Shown: positions 22,704 through 33,114 of the stretch, one piece after another
How the letters are laid out: each line of letters starts with the position of its first letter
Position numbering within the stretch: position 1 is the stretch's first letter
Origin: Macrolepiota albuminosa
Taxonomy: Eukaryota > Basidiomycota > Agaricomycetes > Agaricales > Agaricaceae
Assembly (NCBI GenBank): GCA_027475525.1
Contig: JAMWFC010000054.1
Coordinates: 1,294,468 to 1,358,467 of the forward strand
Length of the DNA stretch: 64,000 bases
Direction of reading: 5' to 3'
The notes under the pieces: model-generated
The model's input: only the letters and a program-made list of their open reading frames with translations
Told to the model about the DNA's origin: nothing
The model's database searches: none
Made by a program: the position numbers and the translations under genes

Positions 22704-23783
22704 TTGTGGAAGCCAGTCAAGGAGGCCAGCAGCACTACGGGAGTAGGAAGGAGCAACGCAGAAGCAGATGAAGACTTAAGGAGAGTTTTCACCGTGATGA
22801 ACGCCGCATGGGCAGAATCGACTAAAGCCACCTACGGCACCGGCCTGTTGCTCTTCCACGTCTTCTGCGATTTCAGAGAGGTACCCGAAAAGGAAAGAGC
22901 ACCAGCATCCCACAGCCTCCTAGAAGCCTTCGTCGCAGCATCTGCAGGAGCCTACTCCAAATCCTCGATTGAGAACTTCTTAGCTGGCATAAGAGCGTGG
23001 CACTTGCTTCACGGAGTGAAGTGGGAAGTAGATGAAGGGCGAATGCAGGCGCTATTGAGAGCAGCCGAGAGATTAGCTCCAACTTTGTCTAAGAAGAAAA
23101 AGAGGCTCCCGTGCACCCCAGACTTCCTAAAAGCCATACGCACACAATTGAACGTTGACTCCCCCAGTGCAGACCCTCTGCACGCAGCTGTATTTAGCTG
23201 CGCGACAACCTGTTTCTACAGCGCAGCCAGACTCGGGGAGTTCACGGTGCAAACTCTCTCCTCTTTCAACCCCCTCATTCACGTCAAGCCAAGTGACATA
23301 TCGTCATCTAAGGACCGCGCAGGTCTACCAACCACGTCGTTTTTTCTCCCCAGGACAAAATCAGCTATACACGGAGAGTCAGTATCCTGGGCAGCGCAAA
23401 GCGACGAGACTGACCCAAAAGCAGCCTTAGAGAACCATCTGAGAACAAACAACCCTCCAGCAGATGGTCCATTGTTCGCGTACCGGAACAAGAAGGGAAA
23501 GTCCACCCCCTTGACAAAGAAGAAGTTCCTTGAAGTCCTGACCAAGGCTGCCAAAGCCTGCAACCTTGAGCCCCTGCAAGGTCATGGCATACGCATAGGA
23601 GCCACGTTAGAGTACCTGATGCGAGGGGTTCCATTCGAGGCCATGAAGGCCATAGGTCGCTGGTCAAGCGACGCCTTTTATGGTTATTTATCCAAGCATG
23701 AACAAATCTTGGCGCCTTACTTACAGGCTGTACCATCTTTGCACGAGTCTTTCTTGAGACTGACGCTGGCATTCAGGAGATAG
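22704..23783 (+). CDS. Ngaro element tyrosine recombinase
   Basis: 359 codons from a non-ATG frame start; the first ATG is at about 22797 (MNAAWAESTKATYGTG). An N-terminal SAM-like core-binding domain is followed by the catalytic domain. Visible catalytic residues are Arg 176 (SAARLGEF), the H-G-I-R box (His 294, Arg 297), Trp 320 in GRWSSDAF, and the nucleophile Tyr 326 or 328 (FYGYLSKH). The set R...HxxR...W...Y fits a working tyrosine recombinase. It would insert a circular cDNA by strand exchange, which agrees with the absence of a target-site duplication. Confidence 0.93.
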   Translation: MWKPVKEASSTTGVGRSNAEADEDLRRVFTVMNAAWAESTKATYGTGLLLFHVFCDFREVPEKERAPASHSLLEAFVAASAGAYSKSSIENFLAGIRAWHLLHGVKWEVDEGRMQALLRAAERLAPTLSKKKKRLPCTPDFLKAIRTQLNVDSPSADPLHAAVFSCATTCFYSAARLGEFTVQTLSSFNPLIHVKPSDISSSKDRAGLPTTSFFLPRTKSAIHGESVSWAAQSDETDPKAALENHLRTNNPPADGPLFAYRNKKGKSTPLTKKKFLEVLTKAAKACNLEPLQGHGIRIGATLEYLMRGVPFEAMKAIGRWSSDAFYGYLSKHEQILAPYLQAVPSLHESFLRLTLAFRR

Positions 23784-23903
23784 CCAGCGATAATTTTGGT
23801 GAGTCTATCCTCCCATTGTCGCAAAACAGGAGCCACACTATGCTTGCATGGGGATCGCAAAACATTCCTACGCGATGCGTTGTGGACTCCTAGCGTCAGA
23901 AGG

Positions 23904-24097
23904 GGAATCGTGGCTGACTATCTGGCTGTTCAGAACCACTGTCCTTTTGTATGGCGCAAGGGTTCGGAGCACCCGCAATGGGCCTCACCCAACGGTCATT
24001 AGCAGGCGTACAATTGTCGTAGCAATAATGTATTAGATCAATGTATACAAGTCGTGTACAACACTTTATTCTTGCGCACGAGCGTCGAAGTCAAAGA
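23904..24097 (+). repeat. Split direct repeat B1 of the Ngaro element
   Basis: 194 bp, repeated at 24601-24794 with three single-base differences. Directly abuts A2, forming the B1-A2 junction. Confidence 0.93.
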
Positions 24098-24260
24098 GGG
24101 TTGGCCTGTCTGCCCCGAGGCGCGAGGGGTGGACAGGGTGTGATCTTTGTCTGAGGTGGCGGTGCAGTCACGAGAAATTTCTTCTCTCTCTGCACCCACA
24201 TACCACCGCAGTCTCTTCGTCACTCTAGCGCAAGTTCAGCCTGTGGTGGAATAGTTTTTT
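24098..24260 (+). repeat. Split direct repeat A2 of the Ngaro element
   Basis: 163 bp matching A1 and contiguous with B1, so that B1-A2 recreates the sequence of joined element ends. Confidence 0.93.
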
Positions 24261-24335
24261 CTCTCTCTGCACCCACATACCACCGCAGTCTCTTCGTCAC
24301 TCTAGCGCAAGTTCAGCCTGTGGTGGAATAGTTTT
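24182..24335. repeat. 77-bp tandem duplication (2 units) overlapping A2
   Basis: The last 77 bp of A2 are repeated once immediately downstream. A1 lacks this second unit. Confidence 0.93.
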
Positions 24336-24600
24336 TCCCACCCACCCGCCCAAAAAAAGAAGAAGAAGAAGGAAAAGGAAAGAGGAAAACGAAAAGGAAA
24401 AAGAGTGGATATCACGAGATAAGTCACCGCCACCCCACCTCCTCCTCTAGACATCTGACCGTCCTTGTTCCAACACGGACAATGGCAGTCAAGCCACAGC
24501 AAACCCACAGAGCCATACTAGCCCCAACCGTCACAACAAAAGGACCTCGTCGAACCCCACCCTCAGTGCGGACGGTCATTTTTGCCCACCCACCCTCCCA

Positions 24601-24794
24601 GGAATCGCGGCTGACTATCTGGCTGTTCAGAACCACTGTCCTTTTGTATGGCGCAAGGGTTCGGAGCACCCGCAACGGGCCTCACCCAACGGTCATTAGC
24701 AGGCGTACAATTGTCGTAGCAATAATGTATTAGATCAATGTATACAAGTCGTGTACAACACTTTATTCTTGCGCACGAGCATCGAAGTCAAAGA
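24601..24794 (+). repeat. Split direct repeat B2 of the Ngaro element (right end)
   Basis: 194-bp copy of B1, ending GTCAAAGA at the junction with the Tc1 relic. Confidence 0.93.
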
Positions 24795-25552
24795 TTATTA
24801 ATTCTGTTATCTCTAGTCCTGTAAATCCTCAGATAGTCAGAAATGTATTGAAGAAGGCAAGTTTTTGCTCAGCAACAAAGAAGAAAGTTCTCATGTTCAA
24901 GGCTGTTTATTATGCAAACTGGCTCAAGTTTGCTCAGTATCATGAGAACTGGACAGTGGAGGATTGGAAGAGAATTTTGTAGAGTGATGAGATAAAGATT
25001 AATTAGATTGAATCAGATAGGAAGATATATGTATAGAAAATTCCAGGAGAACCACTATCTGACCACACCACTATACCAACTGTCAAGCATGGAGGAGGAA
25101 ATAATTTAATGGTATGAGGTGGCATGAGTTGGAATAGAGTACTGAAGTTCAGGAGAAGATAGATGCTGCACAGTATTGTGAGATTTTAGATGAGAAAGTG
25201 GTGAAAAGCTTTGAAAAGTTGGAAATGGAGAAGGAAGGACAATATTTTCAGCAGGACAACAACTCAAAACACATCTCAAATGAGCAACAACTTAGTTGTC
25301 TGATAATAACATCATTGTGATATTCTGGCCTGCCCAATCCTCTGACTTCAATCCCATTGAACACCTCTGGATTTACATCAAGCATAAACTTTTGGAGTAT
25401 GAGGTACCCCTTAAAGGAGTGCATGAGTTGTGAAAGAGAGTGGTCAAGAAATAGAATGAAATACCACTAGAGATATGCCAAAGCCTCATAGAAAGCATGC
25501 TTAAAAGGATCAAAGCAGTTATATAGGCAAATGGAGGCCATATCAAGTACTA

Positions 25553-25777
25553 GATATGAAAATTAGAGTATCAAACAACTGCTTTAATGATTGTATATTT
25601 TGTTTGATTTATTAATCAGCAGGTTCTTGTCCAAATGACATGATTTAGATATTATTATGAAGCCAGGATGCAAATGTATATCATGTGATTTTCTATATTT
25701 TTTGCTTAGATAATCATTGCACACCATGTGAATCTTTTCAAAAAGGCCAAACATTGGGACAGTTTTTTGAGCCAGTG
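25553..25777. repeat. Right terminal inverted repeat of Tc1 element, copy A
   Basis: Inverted relative to 17952-18180 and ends in CAGTTTTTTGAGCCAGTG followed by TA. Confidence 0.85.
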
Positions 25778-28329
25778 TACAAGTCTTGTGATTTTACTCT
25801 CATGACTTAGACTTGATTATTGTGGCTGTGGCTTGTTTGACCTCTATTTAGTTCTATTTTCTCAAAGCCAACTGCATTGAATGAGTTTCTTGCAGTCTCA
25901 TACTCTTCTCTAATGAGATATAACTGCATTGAATAACAATAACTTCTTTGTAGTTGTGTACTTGTCCTTGATGAATGTCAAGAGGTGATCTGCTGCAGAT
26001 AAGTCCTTGGCATGATAGTGATCTGCTAGGAAGCAAGTCTTCAGTATAATACCTTTTTCTCTCTTTGTTTTAAGGCCTTTGACAGATAGTTTACTGAGGA
26101 TCTGATCTGTCACTTCTAATACATAGAGTTGCTAGCATAGCTCTGCCAGTATGCATCTTCATTATTATATTCTACATGCTTTGCATTAATGCTCTGTCCT
26201 TAGATTTATGCAAACCCCTTGATTGTATTGTATATATGAATTTCTATAAGAACTGGCTTTTCTATATTCAATCTCTTGACTAGTGATTGGAATGATTGAA
26301 TGTGATCAAGGTAATAAGAGGATGAAGCTGGTTAAACCAGCTCCCAATATGCAGTGAAAATGGCTTATCATCTACAGTGATAGTAAACTGTTTCTTCTTT
26401 CAATGGCCAGCTTATTAGCTCATTATATGACATTCAGACAAGATGGACTCAGATACAGGTCTGTTTAAAAAAGCTATCAATATAGGCTTTTGCAGGAAAT
26501 GTATGTTACAATTTCACACAATGCCATTGACTAATGTCTCTGTCTACCGCTGATAGTCTGTGCAACATGCAAGAACAACATTCCAGCTTGCAGACTATAC
26601 CAGTCAACAACAGACCTACTATAAAGAGAGTCAGATATTTGATTGCTGATGATGGCCACTCTTAAATTGTGGTGAATATAAACAAAGCTAGAACTCCATT
26701 TGGTGATTATGTTTTTCCTTATATCTACCAACACTTATCCATGTCTTAATGCAGGACTAACTTGTAAATTTCTTACTCCACATACTAAGCCTGGTATAGT
26801 TTGTCTTTTTACATCAAATACATTTTATAACATTTGTTGAAAAGTGAATTGCACTGCAGAGACACACAAGTCACTTGCCTTTAGCCAGCACTTTGTAACT
26901 GCTTCTGCTCACAAGTCTGGTAATTTATTGGTTTTTTCATGTTTATTTAAGGACTAATCATACTTACAGCTCAGTCAATACTCTGTAGCTGCTACACTGC
27001 ATGTTTTTTGTCTATAGTTACACAATCCTGACAGAGAGTATGACCATGGTTTGATTTGTGATTACTGTTGTTATCTACAAAAGACATGTTGGATCGAGAA
27101 CATGGAGCCATATTTTAGTTTCTGGCCTTTTTACATTAAATAGATTGGCCCATTTGAGTGCTTTAAGCTAGACCTTTTGCCAGTGTATTATGACCTCAGA
27201 GCTGCTTGTGCTGCCATGCATATGCATGTCAGGAGGGCATAGGAAACTTTGGAGTTTCAACTTGTCAAGCTCTCAATGGCCCTCATCTAATGACACATTA
27301 AAGCTGCTTATGAGTGGTTCAAATTCTGTGTACCTACTTTTTTATACAAATGTGGATACCAATCTAATGACACATTAAAGCTGCTTATGAGTGGTTCAAA
27401 TTCTGTGTACCTACTTTTTTATACAAATGTGGATACCAGTTATATTATTCCAAGGATTGCAACTTTATTGCATCACTTTTTGCTTCTTGTGAGTCTTTTT
27501 TTGCTTTAGCAACCCTGCTTTCCTTGGCTATAGCATCAAACATGACTGCCATTGCCATCTCCCCCCTTAATTAACAATGACACAAATACTCTTCCTCATT
27601 CACCTCCACTGTCTTCATCTTTTTTGGAAATTCCAGAGCCACAAATAGCAGGCCCATCAAACATCCCAGAGTCCATCAATGAAGTAGAAATCACATCAGA
27701 TGCATGGCTGAAAATGCATAACAAGGAGAGACTACAGTATATTCAAATAGAAATATCTGAGGAACATGAGGCTTGGCTTTGAGACAAAGCAATGGCAGAA
27801 ATAGTACAATGCAACACTAATCTAGAACTCATCATTGGTGACTACCTCTTCACATGGATTCATTGTGGGATAATAATAGAGCAGTGACTCATTCTACAAG
27901 ACAAATAGAACCAAACATAGCATTTGTATTGACTAGAAGAACATTTCTACATCTCTCATCAGAAGGAATGGCATCTCATTGCTTGACTTCATCTACACTT
28001 CAAATGCAAGAATGTCAAGAAGCCTGCACAACCTAGGCCCAAATCAATTATTCCTGTTGACAAGGAAATAAGAGAACTCTGGTCTTCTGTAACTATGCCT
28101 ACTCAATCCCAGTACACTACTCCAGTGGTTGCAACCAGGGGTAGGTGCTTTATGAGAGTGCAGAGGGAGTCAGAGATGGTGTCAGTCATTTGGTAGAGGA
28201 GTGTCAATTTGGCAGTGTGCTAAATGAAGAAGGCTTGGATGAGCCACACCTGCATCTCCAGGTGGAGCAGGCAAGTCCAGGCTTTGTCCTGGGTGGCTAT
28301 AGTGTCTGAAGGAGCTTCTGGATTAGCAG
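25778..28329. other. AT-rich decayed block between Tc1 and copia relics, copy A
   Basis: CpG-poor with no intact gene. The longest sensible frame is 27552-27782 (+), a Pro/Ser-rich stretch (LPHSPPLSSSFLEIPEPQIA) then EVEITSDAWLKMHNKERLQY, perhaps from a retroelement polyprotein; it is conserved at 47751-47993. A minus-strand stretch at 26113-25854 (SKLSVKGLKTKREKGIILKT) is also kept in both copies, family unknown. Copy B lacks 400 bp corresponding to 26374-26773. Copy A lacks about 300 bp present in B near 47440-47750. Confidence 0.5.
27285..27438. repeat. 77-bp tandem duplication (2 units)
   Basis: Two identical units beginning ATCTAATGACACATTAAAGC. Copy B has one unit near 47132. Confidence 0.95.
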
Positions 28330-28740
28330 GCTGAAACATGGAGCATGCAGGTACTTAAATCTGGTGAGAGAGCAACAAACAGGTGGGGGCAATTTCATGG
28401 TCAACATGCAAACAATGAACTGTAGCAGCTTCTTTATGTGAGGCTGAATACATGACAGCTTTTGAGGCTGCCCAGGAATGCATATGGCTACAAACATTAA
28501 TGGAGGCACTGTGGCATACTCCTGATGAAGCAACTGTGATACTTTGTGACAACAATTTGGCAGTTAACCTCTCAGAAGACCCCATGCTACACCAACAGGT
28601 AAATCACATCAATATAAAATATTATTTTCTATGAGAGCATGTGGTTTGATATATCAACACTAAGGACAATGTTGCAGATATATTTATGAAAGCACTGGCC
28701 ACACCGCAATTCATACAACTATAAACAATTTTGAGAGTGA
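28330..28740 (+). pseudogene. Ty1/copia RNase H relic, copy A
   Basis: The translation matches the end of copia polyproteins: GAISWS, SLCEAEYMTAFEAAQECIWL, ILCDNNLAVNLSEDP, then NHINIKYYFL and INTKDNVADIFMKALATPQF. The block contains the RNase H acidic residues (Glu in CEAEYM, Asp in CDNN). Stops interrupt it before and after. The upstream integrase and RT are not recognisable. A polypurine-like GTGAGGAG and an LTR follow, as expected for the 3' end of a copia element. Confidence 0.85.
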
Positions 28741-28814
28741 CTCAGTATTCCATGGTGAGAAGGAGTTGATTGATTGAACCAATGCTGAAATGATCACTGC
28801 CCACAGTGAGGAGT

Positions 28815-29063
28815 GTTGAGACCTAGCATGTCATAACACTATGTGCATTGATAATGATCATCAATACACCATGCATATTGATGCAGGGTCAGAGTTAGGG
28901 TCAAAGAAGAAAATATATATATCAGATGGGATGGCAAATACCCCAAGTCATTATACAGAGACTGAGGGCGAGTGAAATTTTCTTATTACAATAATAGACA
29001 AATTGTTTATGCATACCACAGTAGAATAACCTCTGTTATTGTACTAGGCATCAACTTCCGACA
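28815..29063 (+). repeat. Copia-type 3' LTR, copy A
   Basis: 249 bp beginning TGTTGAGACCTAGCATGTCA just after a purine-rich GTGAGGAG and ending CTTCCGACA. Copy B ends CTTCTAACA, restoring the TGTT...AACA symmetry. Confidence 0.75.
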
Positions 29064-30397
29064 AATGCTGCACAGAAGAAACAATGGCCCACAGAGTGCA
29101 TCTCCATGGGGCAAAGAGCAGCATGGAATCTAGCAATGCACATACATAGGAAAAGATGGATATCCTTCAAAGCAACTGAGTTGCACCTTAATAAATAGGA
29201 AAGGGGAGACTGAACAGGACTTGCCAGGGGCTAAACACTTCTCAATGATAGTGGTGTCAGAGACTGTGTGCATGCTATTTGGAAAGCAAGATGCAAGTGG
29301 CATATTGACAATGAATCAATCCTGGAAAAGGCACCAACAGACATGGAAATCATAAACAAGATCAAAGTAGTAATAGTGTGCAGAATAAAGCTGGACTGCC
29401 TGGCAACCACTGCACATTAGTTCAGTAAGGAAGCTCTGAAGGCCAGGCTAGTCAAAAGCACATGAAAGTACTTCCTACCTGAGGGTAAAGACTCATTGAA
29501 GTCATGAAGAGTTGCAACTGAAGTTTTAGTGGGTATTGGCTGTCCCACACAAAAAATGGGCTCACTGTAGTATTATCAAAAATGATGACCTGAAGTAACT
29601 AGTTCTTTATTAGCCTAAAATATCTGCTCCCTGGATTCTGAGCCATGGACAACCAATGGCTTGTCATAATCTCCAAACCTCCACCCTTTTATATCCCTCC
29701 TGTGGACAGAATATTCAGGTGATTCCTCATTGGCCTTGTGTGTTTCCAAGTCTGGGTGTGGCTATAGCTTTTTCTGTGGCCTATTTTTCACTAATTTCAA
29801 CTACTTTTTCCCTGTTATACTCCCATATTGTTATCCTTCTCTTCTTTCTTTTTCTCTACCCTCTTTTTTTCTTCTCCCACCATCTCTGTGGCTGCAGCAT
29901 GTCGTGGCAAGGTGTTGAGAGCTAGCTTTAGAGTTTTGGGCTGCTTGGTTGGATGATCGGGTGATGTCAGGGATTGATTGATGATCTCGGGTTCCTGCCC
30001 ATCAGCCAAACAGCACCATCAGAAACGTGTCGTTTTCACTTCTCACTGTGCGCTGGTTCAACTGTGACCGTTGTTTTCATTGTTTTGGAGTAGATTATTT
30101 CTGAGGTGAGTCCTGCCTATAGTCTTTGGCTTTCCCATGCACGCGCTTACAGTTTTCAGCGTTCCATGTGTACTTGAGAACTCAATATATTATTATTATT
30201 CTAAGATGGCACGTAACAGTATCAACATCCTTTTCCAAACAATCTCCTCCTTCCCATTCTCGTTCTCTATAAATACAGAGCAAAACTCTGGTGGTTGTCC
30301 CTGAACCTGCCCAGTAATCCTCCCCGCCTGCTCAAGCACTCTCAAATGGCTCTTGACTTTGGCCCGCAAGAAGGGTCCTGATCCTCCCAATGTCCCC
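29064..30397. other. Junction region between copies A and B, no recognised gene
   Basis: Conserved with 49271-50964. It holds diverged non-coding sequence and, near 29890-30250, a segment whose reverse complement starts TGTTACGTGCC and contains TATTGAGTTCTCAAGTACAC. Related wording recurs at 33420-33660 and 53940-54170 (TGGCTGCAG, GGCTTTCCATGCAC, GAACTCAATATAT). This looks like a dispersed LTR-like repeat, but no target duplication was found. Confidence 0.4.
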
Positions 30398-31935
30398 GTA
30401 CATTCCATAATCAACTCGATTGATGAACCATCAGGTAGTCCATCCCACTGCCAGAACTTGTCCCATCTAGACATCCTCGCCCTCTACCGCCTCCGCAAAG
30501 ACAAATACGCCAGCTTCCTCTTCGGCACAATCCCAAACCCCTCAAGCGGCGAGACGCCCACCAACATCACTCTCAACAATACATCCCTGTCCCCTCACGT
30601 CTAAGCCTGCTCTTTGGCATGCACTTTGCCGTCAATGACATCTTCGATGTTGAACGACTTTTTACAGGCGCAAATTCACACACATACGCTCTCGTCCATC
30701 CCTCCCCACTCTCCACCACCATGCCATCAATCCAATGCCTACTTGCTCTCGGCGCCTCCCTTGTATGCAAGGCACGTACGTCCCAGTTCACACACGGCGC
30801 ACAGCCCTGGGAGTACATCGACCACGCATACTCGCTCAACCTGCACTGGGATGGGCACCTCACGGCATCTGCGTTGAGCTCTGGGAGTGCATGTGCGATT
30901 GGGGGTATGAATAGGTCGAGTTTACTGTCAAGAGTGATACGAAGGGAAGTGTGAGGAAGCCTGTGGCATTTGTGGGCGCATATAGGATGAGGCCTACGCA
31001 TGGGAGTTTGGATATGAGCAGTGTGCTACCGCTGTCGGAGGATATGGATATGGCAGGCTACTTTATGAGGGACCCGAGGCTGATTCACCCTGGTAGGTAC
31101 GAACACTCTACCGTCCAAAAGAAATGCCAAACAATTCGATTACCCAAAGAACTATTCTACCCGACTGAACATTTCCATGTCTCCAGCCCCGCAGCCCAAG
31201 TCCTCTAGGACGACTTTGCAGCCGTACTGTCAAAGCACCTCAAAATAACCGTCGTCCTGATCAATTTCACCACTTCCCTGCTGGACCACATCCCCTCGCA
31301 CGACTTTGTCCAATTCCAGCTCGCATCAAACACCCTGGCCAAGTACCGTTCCTGGGTGTCCATAGGCAAACCGTTTGTCAAGGCGTACAAGGACCAGTTC
31401 AACTCCACACCGACGTTCGACCTGCATGCAAAGGCAATGTTCGTGCATGGTGAGAAACACACAGCGCAGGACTTTGTCGCAGCCCAACGTATCCTTCATG
31501 CGTTCTGCAAGTCTTGTGGCATCGGATCTTATCCAAGTGGATGTCAAGTCGTGCTCGGACTCTTTGTTCATGTACGACGCGAGCACCGGTGGCCGGCCGT
31601 CGTACTGCGTTGAAGAGTTTAATAATATGGAAGGGGCTGCACAGACCCTCCTCGCAGGTCCGGTTGGTGGAGATGGGAACACGGCGAAGCCATCCGATTA
31701 TTTCATCTATGTCACGTCGATGGTGGGAGTTGCCTGAAATGAGGATTCCGTTGGGCCAGGTGGGGCATTATAGCCTTGTTACTAGGGAATGGAAGATGTT
31801 GCCTGTTGCGGTGCAGGTAGTTGTACATAGGGTTGCAATGATCATTTGTTGTTGAATCTTGTTGAAAGGTTGTTGGGGAAAGGATTGTTGGATGCTGTTA
31901 GGACAGGGAAGAATGCGTTTGATTTTGGTTTGTGA
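30398..31935 (+). pseudogene. Amidase-signature family pseudogene, copy B
   Basis: Same gene as copy A without the solo LTR. Frames read LSHLDILALYRLRKDKYASF, GMHFAVNDIFDVERLFTG, STTMPSIQCLLALGASLV, SSGSACAIGG, then after a frame change GSVRKPVAFVGAYRMRPTHG and VLPLSEDMDMAGYFMRDPRL. Later come LLDHIPSHDF, KAMFVHGEKHTAQDF and the C-terminal LGQVGHYSL. The glycine-rich signature is damaged by a frameshift around the catalytic Ser region (near 30930-30950), and at least two more frame changes follow, so it cannot encode an active amidase. Confidence 0.78.
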
Positions 31936-32853
31936 TAATTCTAGTACAGGCGTATTGTTATGACATTGCGCTTACGCTCTCTCTTCGATTTTACCTAGTA
32001 TTTATAGTAAATCATGACTGGAAGTCATAGGCCGCTTCTTACTTCCTTGGGGAGGAAAATGGAGACAGCCTTCATGGTACTTGATGGACGAAAGATCGAT
32101 TGAGTACGACGCTGTTAACGGAACTGATAATAGATATGAATACTAGCAATGACGGGATAGAGTCAGTAATTTTTTTTTAAACCTAAACAATTGCTGGCTG
32201 CACCGTCATAACCCTTTTAAATGTTCCAATGGATTGATTCCATCTATGACACCAAATGTTCCTGAGAGATACATCACCACTGTAGTCCTACTTACCTGAG
32301 GCACTTGAATTTATCAAATGACCACAAATGAAAGATAAGGAACATCTCCACCTATGAAGGCTCCTCTTCAGCTTACGAAGATGCACTACGAGAGATCAGA
32401 CACGTACCAACGTCGAAAGAATCGCCCATACCAGGAGATCCTCTTCAGCTTACGAAGATGCACTACGAGAGATCAGACACGTACCAACGTCGAAAGAATC
32501 GCCCATACCAGGAGACTTGCAGGAGAGAGATGAGACATGGCGAGGGAAGACCGGACAGAAAACCTTGGGGAGGAAGGACGAGGTTCGAATCAGCAAGAAG
32601 CTGAAGCCTACAGAGACAGATATCCTATTGATCAGTCACGTACATCTCTGTTGAATCACCTCGCTGTCAAGTTAGTAAGCTTCTAATTAGACACTTGATC
32701 ATCAACACGGCAACAGCCTAATTAGCCAGGCATATTACAGACAACAGCAATTGGGAATTACAACGGTGACCAATAGCAGCGTACTATACAAGGCGGGTCG
32801 TGTGTAACGTCATAGCTAGTAATCTAGAGCGGTAGAACCATTCAAGAAGGTGC
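31936..32853. other. Spacer downstream of the copy-B amidase pseudogene
   Basis: Matches the spacer of copies A and C. It includes the 77-bp duplication at 32362-32515. From about 32610 it continues into sequence shared only with C (53140-53390). No gene was recognised. Confidence 0.5.
32362..32515. repeat. 77-bp tandem duplication (2 units)
   Basis: Units begin TCCTCTTCAGCTTACGAAGA. Copies A (near 6973) and C have one unit. Confidence 0.95.
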
Positions 32854-33114
32854 TTGCCATTTGTGCACGTAGACCTAAACAACAACCCTATACCACTTGG
32901 GTGCAGCCTTGACATCAAGGGCGATACGAAAGGCGTCAACGAGTTTCATATCATTCGCACTGTCCATGTCCTCCTGGGTCTTGTTGCTCGCAAGAACAAA
33001 ACATCATTTGAAACGCCTCCGGCATTTCAAGGTAGGATCGTGCACTGTAGCGAATCGGCGATGGTCTTGTGGCAAATGAGAAGGTATGTTAAAGATAGCC
33101 AATTGTTGTCTTGA
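32854..33114 (+). CDS. Conserved 86-codon open frame of unknown function, copy B
   Basis: Reads HVDLNNNPIPLGCSLDIKGD, then VNEFHIIRTVHVLLGLVARK and GRIVHCSESAMVLWQMRRYV. Copy C (53393-53653) has the same frame with one amino-acid difference (Phe to Ser at residue 3). A GAAG|GTATGT donor-like site near its end suggests it could be one exon of a longer gene. No family was recognised, and the sequence is absent from copy A. It may simply be conserved because B and C are recent duplicates. Confidence 0.3.
   Translation: MPFVHVDLNNNPIPLGCSLDIKGDTKGVNEFHIIRTVHVLLGLVARKNKTSFETPPAFQGRIVHCSESAMVLWQMRRYVKDSQLLS

Larger units (their letters stand above)
18645..24794 (+). mobile_element. Ngaro-type tyrosine-recombinase retrotransposon with split direct repeats
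   Basis: The 6,150-bp element carries gag-like, RT-RNase H and tyrosine recombinase genes, and split direct repeats ordered A1 (18645-18807), B1 (23904-24097), A2 (24098-24260), B2 (24601-24794). This A1...B1A2...B2 pattern with a tyrosine recombinase and no DDE integrase defines Ngaro-like elements. Left flank CTACATAGT and right flank TTATTAATTCTG are directly joined in copy B (near 44971 and 45048), so insertion caused no target duplication. A1 and A2 look identical and B1 and B2 differ at three sites, implying a recent insertion. Base composition is much more GC-rich than the host Tc1 relic. Confidence 0.93.
17952..25777 (+). mobile_element. Tc1/mariner element, copy A, interrupted by the Ngaro element
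   Basis: The ends are CACTGGCTCAAAAAACTG (17952) and its inverse CAGTTTTTTGAGCCAGTG (to 25777), each flanked by TA (17950-17951, 25778-25779). Inverted repeats of roughly 220 bp extend to about 18180 and from about 25553. After removal of the 6,150-bp Ngaro insertion the length is 1,676 bp, the same as copy B. The interior holds a plus-strand transposase relic: WTVEDWKRIL, SDEIKIN, GGGNNLMV, QQDNNSKH and WPAQSSDFNPIEHLW. Several stops replace Trp of relatives (TGG to TAG or TGA). Confidence 0.9.

Noticed and set aside
18645..24794. DIRS-type or Crypton classification
   Set aside because: A DIRS element should have inverted terminal repeats and an internal complementary region, and a Crypton lacks RT; split direct repeats with RT and tyrosine recombinase point to Ngaro.
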